A stretch of 64,000 nt of DNA from Geothrix fermentans DSM 14018 (GCF_000428885.1 NZ_AUAU01000006.1:1-64000), one strand, 5' to 3'; positions 1 to 7,747 are shown, counted from the first letter of the stretch. Notes: generated by a model from the sequence alone, not told the origin. Translations and numbers: made by a program.

Positions 1-151
1 TCGGCACCATCCCCCCGTTTGAAACACGGACCTCCTTCCGGCCGTCAGATCCATCTGATGATCAGAAGGCGCCGGACGTGGGGGAAACATACAAGAGCGG
101 GAGACAATGCAGGCGGGGTCCGAGTTGAGCGGAGGGTTAGACCGCGTGGGC
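1..151 (-). other. Distal edge of the integron array: half of an attC-like site
   Basis: No gene is seen here. Positions 103-142 match the R''/L'' half of the four complete attC sites downstream (same GCAGGCGGGGTCCGAGTTGA block, then a GTTAGAC core at 136-142). The other half, which should begin about 124 bases away near position 19, is not recognisable: no RYYYAAC core is present there. Either the array end is degenerate, the site has a different second half, or the array continues outside the window with a rearranged site. The half-site follows the 3' end of the 152-571 cassette gene. Confidence 0.6.
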
Positions 152-571
152 TCACGATTTTTTGGCCACAACTTCGAAGTCAGAGAATGCTGGTGTGGAA
201 TCGAGAAAACGACGGACACCGCGCAGCGTGCCATTTTCATCGAGGACCAGTTTGTACCAGCAAGCGGTGCGACCACCGAGGGTTACAGCTTGACCTTTCA
301 GAATCAAAGTTCGAGTGGCAGGGCGCCACTTGCCGTGGAGTTTTGGGAATGAGGTTTCGCCCTGAACGCTCACGGTGATATCACCATTGGCTGAGGCACT
401 CACAATCCAGATGTAGGCCATGGCACCGGCTTTCGGTGGAACATCAAAATTGGTGTCGGCGGCCTGAGTAGACGTGACATTCCAGGTTCCAACCAGTTGT
501 GCTGGTTGCTGTGCCATGGATATTTGAGAGAAGACAGCCGCGAGGAGAGTGAACAGCAATGCTCGTTTCAT
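152..571 (-). CDS. Cassette-encoded secreted protein, lipocalin-like beta fold suspected
   Basis: 139 residues, start fixed by an AAAGGAG ribosome site 8 bases before the ATG, the only strong one among the cassette genes. A signal peptide covers residues 1-20 (KR, then a hydrophobic run, cleavage probably after SMAQ). The mature part begins with LVGTWNVTST, a G-T-W opening common in lipocalin-like and YceI-like beta barrels, and alternates hydrophobic/polar residues typical of beta strands. No catalytic motif is evident. The gene lies in an integron cassette and is followed by an attC half-site. Function unknown; export to periplasm or surface is the only firm inference. Confidence 0.75.
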   Translation of the reverse strand: MKRALLFTLLAAVFSQISMAQQPAQLVGTWNVTSTQAADTNFDVPPKAGAMAYIWIVSASANGDITVSVQGETSFPKLHGKWRPATRTLILKGQAVTLGGRTACWYKLVLDENGTLRGVRRFLDSTPAFSDFEVVAKKS

Positions 572-612
572 TTCCGCACTCCTTTGAAGTTTGGTTGGAA
601 GAACATTCAGCG

Positions 613-736
613 GGCTAACGAATGAAGCTAACCGGCCACGCCTGCACCGAGGCGACGAACGAAGCCGAGGAAGCGAGAAGAAGAGAAAGAGCGGAAGACA
701 GGGCAGGCGGGGTCCGAGTTGAGCTAAGGGTTAGGC
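613..736 (-). repeat. attC: attC recombination site (copy 1), 124 bp
   Basis: Bounded by GTTAGGC (730-736) and GGCTAAC (613-619; one base off the RYYYAAC consensus). The two arms are imperfectly complementary. Compared in the minus orientation, the arm next to the gene carries extra unpaired bases (AGCTCAACTCGG against AGCTAACCGG), which sets the site orientation to the minus strand, downstream of the 743-1069 gene. The interior is about 85-90% identical by eye to the other three sites, as in VCR-type chromosomal integrons. Confidence 0.9.
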
Positions 737-742
737 GCCCAC

Positions 743-1069
743 TCAGGGATGTCGAAGTTTGCGCACGACCCATGGAATTGCGATGAACCACTGCCAGTAC
801 CCCAGGGCCACCACCACCACCCAGATTGGGATTAGGTCTGCGAAGGGATGGTAGGAGAGGCCGAACAGTGACGAAATGCCACCCCATAGTAAGCCGACCA
901 GCGTTGAGCCAAAGAAACCGATGGGAAAGGTGAGCATGATGAGCAGCCAGATGAAGGCTTCGGGCATATCGTGAATATGCCGTTGCTTGAACGCGAAGAC
1001 CAGGAGAACAACACAAGCCAGAAGCCACATGGCAGCTACGATGCGACCGATTAGGCTTTTGGGAACCAT
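743..1069 (-). CDS. Cassette-encoded small integral membrane protein
   Basis: 108 residues with three likely transmembrane segments: roughly residues 9-27, 37-65 and 78-97, with basic residues between the first two (FKQRHIHD) and a basic C-terminus (VVRKLRHP). No recognised family. The ATG lies only 6 bases after the GTTAGGT core of the preceding cassette junction and there is no ordinary Shine-Dalgarno sequence; the AGG in the recombination core is the only candidate. Part of the integron array, followed by attC copy 1. Function unknown. Confidence 0.7.
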   Translation of the reverse strand: MVPKSLIGRIVAAMWLLACVVLLVFAFKQRHIHDMPEAFIWLLIMLTFPIGFFGSTLVGLLWGGISSLFGLSYHPFADLIPIWVVVVALGYWQWFIAIPWVVRKLRHP

Positions 1070-1074
1070 GGGCG

Positions 1075-1198
1075 ACCTAACGAAGGAAGCTAACCGGCCA
1101 CGCCTGCACCGAGGCGACGAGCGGAGCCGAGGAAGCGGGATGCTGAGAGAGAACGGAAGGCAATGCAGGCGGGGTCCGAGTTGAGCTAGGGGTTAGGC
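1075..1198 (-). repeat. attC: attC recombination site (copy 2), 124 bp
   Basis: Cores GTTAGGC at 1192-1198 and ACCTAAC at 1075-1081. Same length, arms and interior as the other copies. The TAA stop of the upstream pentapeptide gene (1193-1195) is embedded in the core, so gene end and recombination site overlap. Confidence 0.92.
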
Positions 1199-1579
1199 CG
1201 ATGAAGGAAGCCATGGATTATTTTCTAAGCCCTTGCAATTTACCAGGTGACACTCGACCCACTTTGAGTCTTCAAAATGGCAAGGGGAACCAAGACCACT
1301 CTCGGTGAACGTGCAAGATTCGAAGGAACAGTCGATCAACCGGCAACCACGGAAAGATGAACCAGCGAAGGTGCATTGCTCAAATTTGCAATTGTAGAGA
1401 AATGGAACCATGAAATCTGACCAATAGAAGACGCAATTTTCGAAGAGGCACGAGAGGAATGTTGCATCAAGAAAGGTTAGGTTCTCTAGGTTTTCGAAAG
1501 TGCACGAGGAGAAGATGTGGCCATTGGATAGATCAGGCCCATCGATTATCGAGGTGTAGGTTTCAGCTTCGAAGAGCAT
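1193..1579 (-). CDS. Cassette-encoded pentapeptide-repeat protein
   Basis: 128 residues built of successive five-residue turns with the pattern C/A-x-F-x-x (for example SCTFEN, DATFLS, NCVFYW, QCTFAG, GCRLID, SCTFTE) between about residues 23 and 115. This predicts a right-handed quadrilateral beta helix. Some family members bind DNA gyrase (Qnr/MfpA) and protect it, but most have unknown roles and nothing here shows which. No signal peptide. The ATG is 6-7 bases after the recombination core with no independent Shine-Dalgarno site; the stop codon lies inside the attC core. Cysteine content is high for a cytoplasmic protein. Confidence 0.85.
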   Translation of the reverse strand: MLFEAETYTSIIDGPDLSNGHIFSSCTFENLENLTFLDATFLSCLFENCVFYWSDFMVPFLYNCKFEQCTFAGSSFRGCRLIDCSFESCTFTESGLGSPCHFEDSKWVECHLVNCKGLENNPWLPSSA

Positions 1580-1585
1580 TGAGAG

Positions 1586-1709
1586 GCCTAACGAATGAAG
1601 CTAACCGGACCCGCCTGTACCGAGGCGCTGAGCGGAGCCGAGGAAGCGGGAAGCTGAGAGAGAGCGGAAGGCAATGCAGGCGGGGTCCGAGTTGAGCTAG
1701 GGGTTAGGT
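1586..1709 (-). repeat. attC: attC recombination site (copy 3), 124 bp
   Basis: Cores GTTAGGT at 1703-1709 and GCCTAAC at 1586-1592, same length and interior as the other copies. The stop codon of the upstream cassette gene falls in the core. Confidence 0.92.
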
Positions 1710-2018
1710 GGCCCAGGTTGTGGATTCGACCCGACAGCCCAAGGAAACAGGCTGGGCCCCTGGTTGAATGCGGTGAAGCGCAACAGTGAGTTGCCATTGT
1801 TCACCTTGCCTGGATGGTAGTGCGTGGAGAAGGCATTGGGATTCTCGTTCGATTAGCTCGTAGGGTTCATCGTCAATTGGTGATGTTTGATAGCAATGAA
1901 TGGTTACTGCCCATGAATTGACCTCAACCGAGGCTGTCACCAAACGAAACGGAAGCTTCGGAAGAATCCGGGAAGCAAACTCTTTCGCGAGGAGCTGTTC
2001 TGCCTGGGCGCTGTTCAT
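1704..2018 (-). CDS. Cassette-encoded hypothetical protein
   Basis: 104 residues beginning MNSAQAEQLLAKEFASRI. An upstream ATG at 2075 would read through the attC site and is rejected; the chosen ATG lies 14 bases inside the cassette. No ribosome site is visible. The protein looks globular and soluble: an N-terminal helix, then alternating strands (FRLVTASVEVNSWAVTIHCY). No signal peptide or membrane segment, no family recognised. The TAA stop is in the attC core. Position between two attC sites is the best evidence that it is a real gene. Confidence 0.6.
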   Translation of the reverse strand: MNSAQAEQLLAKEFASRILPKLPFRLVTASVEVNSWAVTIHCYQTSPIDDEPYELIERESQCLLHALPSRQGEQWQLTVALHRIQPGAQPVSLGCRVESTTWAT

Positions 2019-2032
2019 TGGAGTGGAAGGAC

Positions 2033-2156
2033 ACCTAACGAATGAAGCTAACCGGCCCCGCCTGCACCGAGGCAATGAGCGGAGCCGAGGAAGCGAGAAG
2101 CTGAGAGAGAGCGGGAGGCAATGCAGGCGGGGTCCGAGTTGAGCTGAAGGTTAGGC
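2033..2156 (-). repeat. attC: attC recombination site (copy 4), 124 bp
   Basis: Cores GTTAGGC at 2150-2156 and ACCTAAC at 2033-2039. Nearest complete attC to the integrase and therefore the most recently inserted in the usual model. Interior near-identical to copies 2 and 3. Confidence 0.92.
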
Positions 2157-2479
2157 CGAGCCCTAAGCATTGGCACCCCGAGCACACGGCGCGCCTGGGT
2201 TTGAGCCTGCTTGAGTGGGAGCGGAAATTCATGCCGACGACCCCAAAGGGGAAATGCCGGAGTTATCGCGTGAGAGTGAGGGCCGAAGCGGTGAAGTGAC
2301 ATCGATGATGGCAGAAATCCATGGGCCGACGGTTGATGAGTAAGCGATAACCCTATTCTGGAAAAGCTGAAGACTGAGAACTGGTAAGGCTTTGCCCTGA
2401 AGCAGTGGACCAACGATCGAACCTGCGGACCCCCACGCACACCCAGCAGACAGAAAGGGAAGGGCGAACGAGGCCTAAC
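2157..2479 (-). other. First (attI-proximal) gene cassette, apparently without a gene
   Basis: This is the cassette bounded by the attI junction (2473-2479) and attC copy 4. An open frame from 2440 runs on the minus strand, but it crosses the attC site to 2048 and its last third is translated attC, seen in the same frame behind other cassettes. Codon use and composition are not protein-like (Ser/His/Arg/Pro rich). No convincing plus-strand gene either. ORF-less cassettes occur in sedentary integrons and may carry promoters or RNAs; nothing here identifies such a function. Confidence 0.55.
2473..2479 (-). other. attI: attI crossover core
   Basis: GTTAGGC on the minus strand, placed about 200 bases before the integrase start, in the same orientation as the attC cores and at the point where the cassette array begins. 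This is where an attI x attC crossover is expected. The interval 2480-2679 between core and integrase should contain the rest of attI, the cassette promoter Pc and the integrase promoter. I could not assign any of these with confidence, and see no LexA-type operator. Confidence 0.75.
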
Positions 2480-2679
2480 TTTAAATTGGGCGATTGGGAA
2501 AAAGAGGGTGGGATTACGTCTAGTTCGTAGGGGGGTGCCCGGGGGTGGTTGGGTCTTGGGGAGATGGGCGTACTGGGGATGGGGCTTGCGAGGCGAAAAA
2601 AAGGCGATAGATTGTGATATCCCCTGGGATGGTGGCGTGAGTGGCTGGGCAAGGTTAGCGCAATAGGCGGCCGGGGGCG

Positions 2680-3696
2680 ATGGGAGTGTGGGCCATGGCC
2701 GGGTGGATTAGGCAGACGGGTGGCGAGCGGATCGGGGGGGCGCCGCGGTTCCTGGATCAGCTGCGGGAGTGCCTGCGGGCCCGGCACTACAGCCTGCGGA
2801 CCGAGGACGCCTATGTGGACTGGGTGCGGCGGTTCATCCTCTTCCATGGCAAGCGCCATCCCCAGGAGATGGGGGCGCCGGAGGTGCAGGCTTTCCTCAG
2901 CCACCTGGCCGTGGACCGGCGGGTGTCGCCCTCCACCCAGAACCAGGCCAAGGCGGCCCTGCTGTTCCTCTACCGGCACCTGCTGGAGGTGGACCTGCCG
3001 TGGCTGTCCGAGGTGGTCCAGGCCAAGCGGCCGCCCAGGCTGCCGGTGGTGCTCACGCCGGGGGAGGTGCGGGCCCTGCTGGATCAGATGGAAGGCGGCA
3101 TGAGCCTGGTGGCGCAGGTGCTCTACGGCACAGGCCTGCGCCTGATGGAGGGGCTGCGGCTGCGGGTGAAGGATCTGGAGTTCGAGCGCCGGGAGGTGGT
3201 GGTCCGGGACGGCAAGGGAGGCAAGGACCGGGTGACCATGCTGCCGGACCGCCTGGTCGCCCCACTCCACACGCACCTGGTGGCCGTGCGCGCCCTGCAC
3301 GAGGCGGATCTGGCGGAGGGCTTCGGCGAGGTCTGGCTGCCGGATGCCCTGGGGGTGAAGGCAGCCTCCACCGCCCGGGCCTGGGGCTGGCAGTGGGTGT
3401 TCCCCTCGGTCCAGCGCTCGGCGGATCCCCGCACCGGGCGGATGCGGCGGCACCACCTCCATGCCGAGAGCGTCCAGAAGGCGGTGCGCCTGGCGGCCCG
3501 GGCCGCGGAGCTGGTGAAGCCCGTCACGCCGCACGTGCTGCGGCACAGCTTCGCCACGCATCTGCTGGCGGCGGGCCACGACATCCGTACGGTGCAGGAG
3601 CTGCTGGGGCACAGGGATGTGGCCACCACCATGATCTACACCCACGTGCTGAACCGGGGCGGGCGGGGCGTACCGAGCCCGCTGGACGGGCTGTGA
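2680..3696 (+). CDS. intI: Integron integrase (IntI-type tyrosine recombinase)
   Basis: 338 residues. N-terminal SAM-like DNA-binding domain (about 24-110, including [18 protein letters not shown]), then the catalytic domain. Catalytic set visible: Arg in [10 protein letters not shown] near 155, Lys in GKGGKDR, H285-x-x-R288 in [13 protein letters not shown]311 in LLGHRD and nucleophile Y320 in MIYTHV. The insertion unique to IntI enzymes is present between Lys and HxxR ([12 protein letters not shown] to [14 protein letters not shown]), which separates it from XerC/D. It lies divergent from the cassette array, as in known integrons. An alternative ATG at 2695 has GGGAG 8 bases upstream and may be the true start, since homology begins near residue 22. 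Intact, so probably active. Confidence 0.96.
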   Translation: MGVWAMAGWIRQTGGERIGGAPRFLDQLRECLRARHYSLRTEDAYVDWVRRFILFHGKRHPQEMGAPEVQAFLSHLAVDRRVSPSTQNQAKAALLFLYRHLLEVDLPWLSEVVQAKRPPRLPVVLTPGEVRALLDQMEGGMSLVAQVLYGTGLRLMEGLRLRVKDLEFERREVVVRDGKGGKDRVTMLPDRLVAPLHTHLVAVRALHEADLAEGFGEVWLPDALGVKAASTARAWGWQWVFPSVQRSADPRTGRMRRHHLHAESVQKAVRLAARAAELVKPVTPHVLRHSFATHLLAAGHDIRTVQELLGHRDVATTMIYTHVLNRGGRGVPSPLDGL

Positions 3697-4103
3697 CGGC
3701 GCGTCCGGGCTGAACTGAAAGCTTTTCCTGCTCATCGGCCAAGCTCAGCCTGAGCGCTTCACGAGCCGACGCAAGGCGCGGGAAGGAAAAGCTGGTTTAG
3801 CCGGAGATGAACGGAGAGGGCAGAGATGGCCTCGGCGGCACCCACAGGGAGCCCACGCTTGCGAAGCGGCACCTCCAAACCAGCCACAGCCCCGTTCTCA
3901 ATCGGCGTGAATCTGTGGATCTGAAGCCGTTTCTCCGCCATCTCCGGCTCCGCCTTTCATTTTGCGAACCCTGGGCTGAGCCAAGTCGATAAGCCGGGAG
4001 CCGCCTCTGGCGGGCCATGCGGAAGCCTTCGTCGCTTCATCACCGTCCATCACTGAAATCGGCGGCTGAAGGTTTCTGAGCCATGCGGCGGTACGATGGG
4101 GCC
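3697..4103 (+). other. Non-coding interval after the integrase
   Basis: No gene supported. Short open frames (for example 3807-3992) lack ribosome sites and protein-like composition. A 10-bp inverted repeat, AGCTTTTCCT at 3720-3729 and AGGAAAAGCT at 3784-3793, encloses 54 bases just after the integrase stop and may act as terminator or mark an old insertion boundary. The rest is featureless by eye. Confidence 0.5.
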
Positions 4104-4475
4104 ATGAACATCTCCCACCCGAGGTTCCGGCAGCTGGTGGACGAGGCGCTGGCCTTGGTGCCGGCGGAGTTCCGCCCTTACCTGGAGGGGGTGGCGGTGG
4201 TCGTCGAGGAGTGGGCGCCGGATGCGCTGCTGGACGACCTGGGCGTGCCCGAGGACGAGACGCTCTACGGCCTCTATTCGGGCCGGGCCCTGACGGAGGG
4301 GCCGGAGCAGTCCGGCGACCTGCCCCCCCGCATCACGATCTACCGGGGGCCGCTGCTGGAGGACTGCCGGGACGAGGAAGAGCTGCGGCGGGAGATCGCC
4401 ACCACGGTCATCCACGAGATCGCGCACCACTTCGGCATCGGCGAGGACCGCTTGGAGGAGCTGGGCTGGGGCTAG
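4104..4475 (+). CDS. Zincin-like metallopeptidase family protein (PF06262/DUF1025)
   Basis: 123 residues from the ATG at 4104; an earlier ATG at 4083 adds seven unconserved residues. The C-terminal third contains HEIAHHFGIGEDRLEELG: an HExxH zinc site with a downstream Gly, Glu and Asp as in the short zincin-like family. Small cytoplasmic proteins of this family are common next to unrelated genes, and their substrates are not established. No signal peptide. The acyltransferase downstream starts 86 bases later. Confidence 0.85.
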   Translation: MNISHPRFRQLVDEALALVPAEFRPYLEGVAVVVEEWAPDALLDDLGVPEDETLYGLYSGRALTEGPEQSGDLPPRITIYRGPLLEDCRDEEELRREIATTVIHEIAHHFGIGEDRLEELGWG

Positions 4476-4560
4476 GCTGGTTTTGCCTTCCGCGGGTTCA
4501 GGGGACCTTCCGATAAACTGGCTGGTCGGGCGCCCGGCGCCCGGCGGGTCGGAGTCGGGA

Positions 4561-5457
4561 ATGTTCAAGCGTCTGTGGTCCACGGTCAAGGGAAGCGTCG
4601 CCGGTTCCATGCTGGTGGCCAACGTGCTGGCCATCTTCTCGGGCATGATCCCCGTGGCCCTGGTGAAGCTGGCCCTGCCCTTCGGGGCGGTCCGCCGGGG
4701 CACGGACCGGCTGCTGAACGGCATGGCGGAGGGCTGGATCGCCGTGAACGGCTGGTGGATGGCCCTGATGCACCGCATCCGGTGGGATGTGGCAGGCCAC
4801 GAGAACCTGCGGCGCAAGGGGTGGTACCTGGTGAGCAGCAACCACCAGAGCTGGGTGGACATCCTGGTGCTGCAGAAGGTCTTCCATCGGAAGGTGCCCT
4901 TCCTGAAGTTCTTCCTCAAGCGGCAGCTGCTCTATGTTCCGGTGATGGGCCTGGCCTGGTGGGCGCTGGACTTCCCCTTCATGCGCCGCCGCAGCGGCAG
5001 CCGGTCGAAGGACCTGGCCACGGCGCGCCGGGCCTGCGAGAAGTTCCGGCAGATCCCCACCTCCGTGATGAACTTCCTGGAGGGAACGCGGTTCAGCCAT
5101 GCGAAGAAGGCGGCCCAGCAGTCGCCCTACCGCCACCTGCTGAAGCCCAAGACCGGCGGCCTGGCGACGGCGCTGAGCGCCATGGGCGAGCGCTTCGACG
5201 CCCTGCTGGACGTCACCATCGTCTACCCCGAGGGCGTGCCCAGCTTCTGGGACTTCCTCTCGGGCAAGGTGAAGCAGGTGGTGGTGCGGGTGCGGGAGCT
5301 GGAGATCCCCAAGGATCTGCTGGGCGGCGACTACGAGGGCGACCCCGCCTTCCGTGCCCGCATGCAGGCCTGGCTGCACGAGGTCTGGGCCGAGAAGGAC
5401 CGGAAGATCGAGGAGATCGTGGTGGGCATGCAGACTCGCTCGGAGGTCCGCTCCTGA
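4561..5457 (+). CDS. Lysophospholipid acyltransferase (PlsC superfamily, YihG-like)
   Basis: 298 residues; the start has GGAG 8 bases upstream. An N-terminal hydrophobic stretch (about 10-40) anchors it to the inner membrane. The acyltransferase motifs are present: NHQSWVD with H95 and D100, then FMRRRSG and EGTRFS around residue 177. This is the arrangement of bacterial 1-acyl-glycerol-3-phosphate acyltransferases; length and the MALMHRIRWDVAGHENL region resemble E. coli YihG, a poly-unsaturated/branched acyl 2-acyltransferase, more than PlsC itself. Exact acyl donor unknown. A strong bidirectional terminator follows. Confidence 0.88.
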   Translation: MFKRLWSTVKGSVAGSMLVANVLAIFSGMIPVALVKLALPFGAVRRGTDRLLNGMAEGWIAVNGWWMALMHRIRWDVAGHENLRRKGWYLVSSNHQSWVDILVLQKVFHRKVPFLKFFLKRQLLYVPVMGLAWWALDFPFMRRRSGSRSKDLATARRACEKFRQIPTSVMNFLEGTRFSHAKKAAQQSPYRHLLKPKTGGLATALSAMGERFDALLDVTIVYPEGVPSFWDFLSGKVKQVVVRVRELEIPKDLLGGDYEGDPAFRARMQAWLHEVWAEKDRKIEEIVVGMQTRSEVRS

Positions 5458-5460
5458 CGA

Positions 5461-5488
5461 AAAAGAGGCGCCGGAGCGCCTCTTTTTC
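5461..5488. terminator. Bidirectional intrinsic terminator
   Basis: AAAAAGAGGCGC, loop CGGA, GCGCCTCTTTTT: a 12-bp stem with A- and T-tracts at its ends, between the convergent acyltransferase and serC genes. Confidence 0.9.
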
Positions 5489-5509
5489 GCAGAGGGGCTT
5501 CGCCCCGGA

Positions 5510-6610
5510 CTACCCGTTCACCTTGACGAACTGCTCCATGAAGTCCACGAGGGTCTTCACATTGTCGACGGTGACGGCGTTGTAGGTGCTGACGCGGATG
5601 CCGCCGATGTCGCGGTAGCCCTTGAGGCCCACCATGCCGGCCTTCTTCGCCTCCTTCACGAACTGGTCGTCCAGCTCGGGGGTGGGCAGGAAGAAGTCCA
5701 CGTTCATGACGCTGCGGTGGGCCTTCTCGGTGACGAAGCCCCGGTAGAAGCCGCTGTGCTTGTCGATGCAGCCGTAGAGCAGCTCGGCCTTCTTGAGGTT
5801 GGCCTGCTCGATGGCCTTGAGGCCGCCGATGCTCTTGTTGTAGGCCAGCACGTTCCGCAGGATGTAGATGCCAAACGTCGGCGGGGTGTTGTAGAGGCTG
5901 TTCTTCTCGGCATGGATCTTGTAGCGCAGGTAGCTGGGCAGGTCCTGGGCCTCGCACATCTCGAGGAAGTCCTCGCGGATGATGGTGAGGGTGACGCCGC
6001 TGGGGCCGAGGTTCTTCTGGGCGCCGCCGTAGATGAGGCCGAAGGGGCTCACATCAAACGGGCGCCACATGAAGTCCGAGCTCATGTCGCAGATGTAGGG
6101 CACGTTCCCGACCTTGGGGAACTCGTGCCACTGGGTGCCTTCGACCGTGTTGTTCGACGTGAAGTGCACGAAGGCGCTGTCGGGGCCGACCTTGATCTCG
6201 TCGGCGTGGGGCAGGCGGCTGAACTTCTGCTCCTTGGTGCTGGCGGCCACGCGCACGCGGTCCCCGGCGACCAGCTTGGCCTCCTTGGTGGCCTTCTCCG
6301 CCCAGTTGCCGGTGACGAGGTAGTCGGCCTTCTTGTCATTGCGCAGCAGGTTCAGGGGGATCATGCCGAAGCTGAGGTGCGCGCCGCCCTGGAGCAGCAG
6401 CACCTTGTAGTTGCTGGGCAGGCCCATCAGCTCCTTGGTGAGGGCGATGGCCTCCTCGTGCACCGCGTCGTACTCCTTCGACCGGTGGCTGACCTCCATG
6501 ACGGACATGCCGGTGCCGGCGAAGTCCAGCAGCTCCTCCTGGGCGCGCTCGAGGGCCGGCAGGGGCAGCCCCGCGGGGCCGGCGTAGAAGTTGATCACGC
6601 GATGGGTCAT
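5510..6610 (-). CDS. serC: Phosphoserine aminotransferase
   Basis: 366 residues, full length for the family. It converts 3-phosphohydroxypyruvate and glutamate to O-phosphoserine, step two of serine synthesis, and also acts in pyridoxal phosphate synthesis in some bacteria. N-terminal INFYAGPAGLPLPAL, the SHRSKEYDAVH substrate loop and the PLP-lysine K199 in GLIYGGAQKNLGPSG are all present. serA lies directly upstream on the same strand, separated by a 118-base gap filled by a palindromic element. Confidence 0.97.
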   Translation of the reverse strand: MTHRVINFYAGPAGLPLPALERAQEELLDFAGTGMSVMEVSHRSKEYDAVHEEAIALTKELMGLPSNYKVLLLQGGAHLSFGMIPLNLLRNDKKADYLVTGNWAEKATKEAKLVAGDRVRVAASTKEQKFSRLPHADEIKVGPDSAFVHFTSNNTVEGTQWHEFPKVGNVPYICDMSSDFMWRPFDVSPFGLIYGGAQKNLGPSGVTLTIIREDFLEMCEAQDLPSYLRYKIHAEKNSLYNTPPTFGIYILRNVLAYNKSIGGLKAIEQANLKKAELLYGCIDKHSGFYRGFVTEKAHRSVMNVDFFLPTPELDDQFVKEAKKAGMVGLKGYRDIGGIRVSTYNAVTVDNVKTLVDFMEQFVKVNG

Positions 6611-6637
6611 GATGCGCTCCGTTGAAAAGAAAACCGA

Positions 6638-6723
6638 TCACCACCAAGGCACCAAGGCACCAAGAACTGCAAAAGACGTTTTTCTTGGTGTCCTTTCTTG
6701 GTGACTTGGTGCCTTGGTGGTGA
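6638..6723. repeat. Intergenic palindromic element, CACCAAGG family (copy 1)
   Basis: A perfect 19-bp inverted repeat (6638-6656 and 6705-6723) encloses a 48-base centre. Each arm is itself iterated: TCACCACCAAGG then CACCAAGG units. It starts 4 bases after the serA stop codon and ends 27 bases before the serC start. The same element with a longer perfect stem is at 16715-16785. Confidence 0.88.
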
Positions 6724-6727
6724 GATT

Positions 6728-7600
6728 TTACGCTTTGAAATCCTGAAGAATCGAAACGACTTCGTCGCCGATGCGGCCGAGGTTCTCCTTGGAGCTGGCG
6801 CCGAGGTGGGGGGCCATGAAGACGTTGGGGGCGTGGAGCAGGGGGCAGTCGGCGGGCGGGGGGTCGCTGGGCCACACGTCCGTGCCGTAGGCCCGCACTT
6901 TGCCGCTGTGCAGGGCGGCGGCGAGGTCGGCGTCCACCACGCACTTGCCGCGGCCCGTGTTGATGAGGATGACGCCGTCCTTCACCTTGGCCAGGAAGGC
7001 GGCGTTCACCATGCCGCGGGTCTCGTCCGTCAGGGGCAGATGGAAGCTGATGACGTCGGCCCTGGCGGCCAGCTCGTCCAGGCTCACCAGCTTGGCGATG
7101 GGGTGCTCCTTGAGGTAGGGATCGTAGGCGATCACCTCCATGCCGAAGGCCTGGGCGCGCTTGGCCACTTCGGTGGCGATGTTGCCGGCGCCGACGAGGC
7201 CCAGGGTCTTCTTGAAGAGCTCCGTGCGCTTCAGCTCGCTCTTGAGGAACTTGCCCTCCTTCATGGAGGTGTGGGCCTCGATGAGCCGGGCGGGGATGGC
7301 CACCATGAAGGCCATGGCCATCTCGGCCACGGCCACGCTGCTGGCCCTGGGCGTGTTCATGGCCTTCACGCCCTTCTCCGCGCAGAGCTTCTTGTCCACG
7401 TTGTCCATGCCCACGCCGCCGCGGATGACGAGCTTGAGGGCAGGGGCCTTGGCGAGGAGGTCGGCGTCCACCTTGGTCTTGGAGCGGACGAGGAGGACGT
7501 TGGCCTCTCCGAGGGTGGCCATGTCGGAGCTGACGGTGCCGAAGGGCGCGAGGCGCTCCGGCAGCTTGGCGTCGAAGGCGTCGGCGATGAGGGTGTGCAT
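6728..7600 (-). CDS. serA: D-3-phosphoglycerate dehydrogenase, short form
   Basis: 290 residues, a D-2-hydroxyacid dehydrogenase without the C-terminal ACT domain. It oxidises 3-phosphoglycerate to 3-phosphohydroxypyruvate. Visible: RGGVGMDNVD near residue 60 (substrate-binding loop), the NAD Rossmann motif LGLVGAGNIATEVA near 133, ISFHLPLT, NTGRGKCVVD, and the catalytic His in APHLGASS near 268. Lack of the regulatory ACT domain implies no classical serine feedback through that domain. Clustered with serC and a DUF1015 gene, which supports the serine role over other hydroxyacid substrates. Confidence 0.93.
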   Translation of the reverse strand: MHTLIADAFDAKLPERLAPFGTVSSDMATLGEANVLLVRSKTKVDADLLAKAPALKLVIRGGVGMDNVDKKLCAEKGVKAMNTPRASSVAVAEMAMAFMVAIPARLIEAHTSMKEGKFLKSELKRTELFKKTLGLVGAGNIATEVAKRAQAFGMEVIAYDPYLKEHPIAKLVSLDELAARADVISFHLPLTDETRGMVNAAFLAKVKDGVILINTGRGKCVVDADLAAALHSGKVRAYGTDVWPSDPPPADCPLLHAPNVFMAPHLGASSKENLGRIGDEVVSILQDFKA

Positions 7601-7621
7601 GGGTACTCCAGAGATTAAAGA

Positions 7622-7744
7622 TTCACCACGGAGGCACGGAGATCACGGAGGAAGAACACGGAGAAAACACGAGGGAAAGCAGGTGAGGGAAACCGGGAGG
7701 CCTCCGTGTGCTTTTCTCAGTGCCCTCCGTGTCTCCGTGGTGGA
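7622..7744. repeat. Intergenic palindromic element, CACGGAGG family (copy 1)
   Basis: Outer arms TTCACCACGGAGGCACGGAG (from 7622) and the complementary CTCCGTGTCTCCGTGGTGGA (to 7744) with a few mismatches; further ACGGAG and CTCCGTG words fill the interior. It lies 21 bases before the serA start and 3 bases after the stop of the DUF1015 gene. A second copy is at 32349-32468. Confidence 0.85.
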
Positions 7745-7747
7745 TCC

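Noticed and set aside
613-2156. CRISPR array suspected from regularly spaced repeats
   Set aside because: Repeats are 124 bp, spaced by gene-sized cassettes, bounded by GTTRRRY cores and next to IntI, so attC.
2048-2440. 130-residue frame in the first cassette
   Set aside because: Reads through attC; its C-terminal part is the same translated attC found behind other cassettes.
2353-3735. 460-residue open frame opposite the integrase
   Set aside because: Antisense shadow of intI caused by GC codon bias; Arg/Gln/His/Pro-rich and without any domain.
3807-3992. 61-residue frame after the integrase
   Set aside because: No ribosome site, no family resemblance, unremarkable composition.
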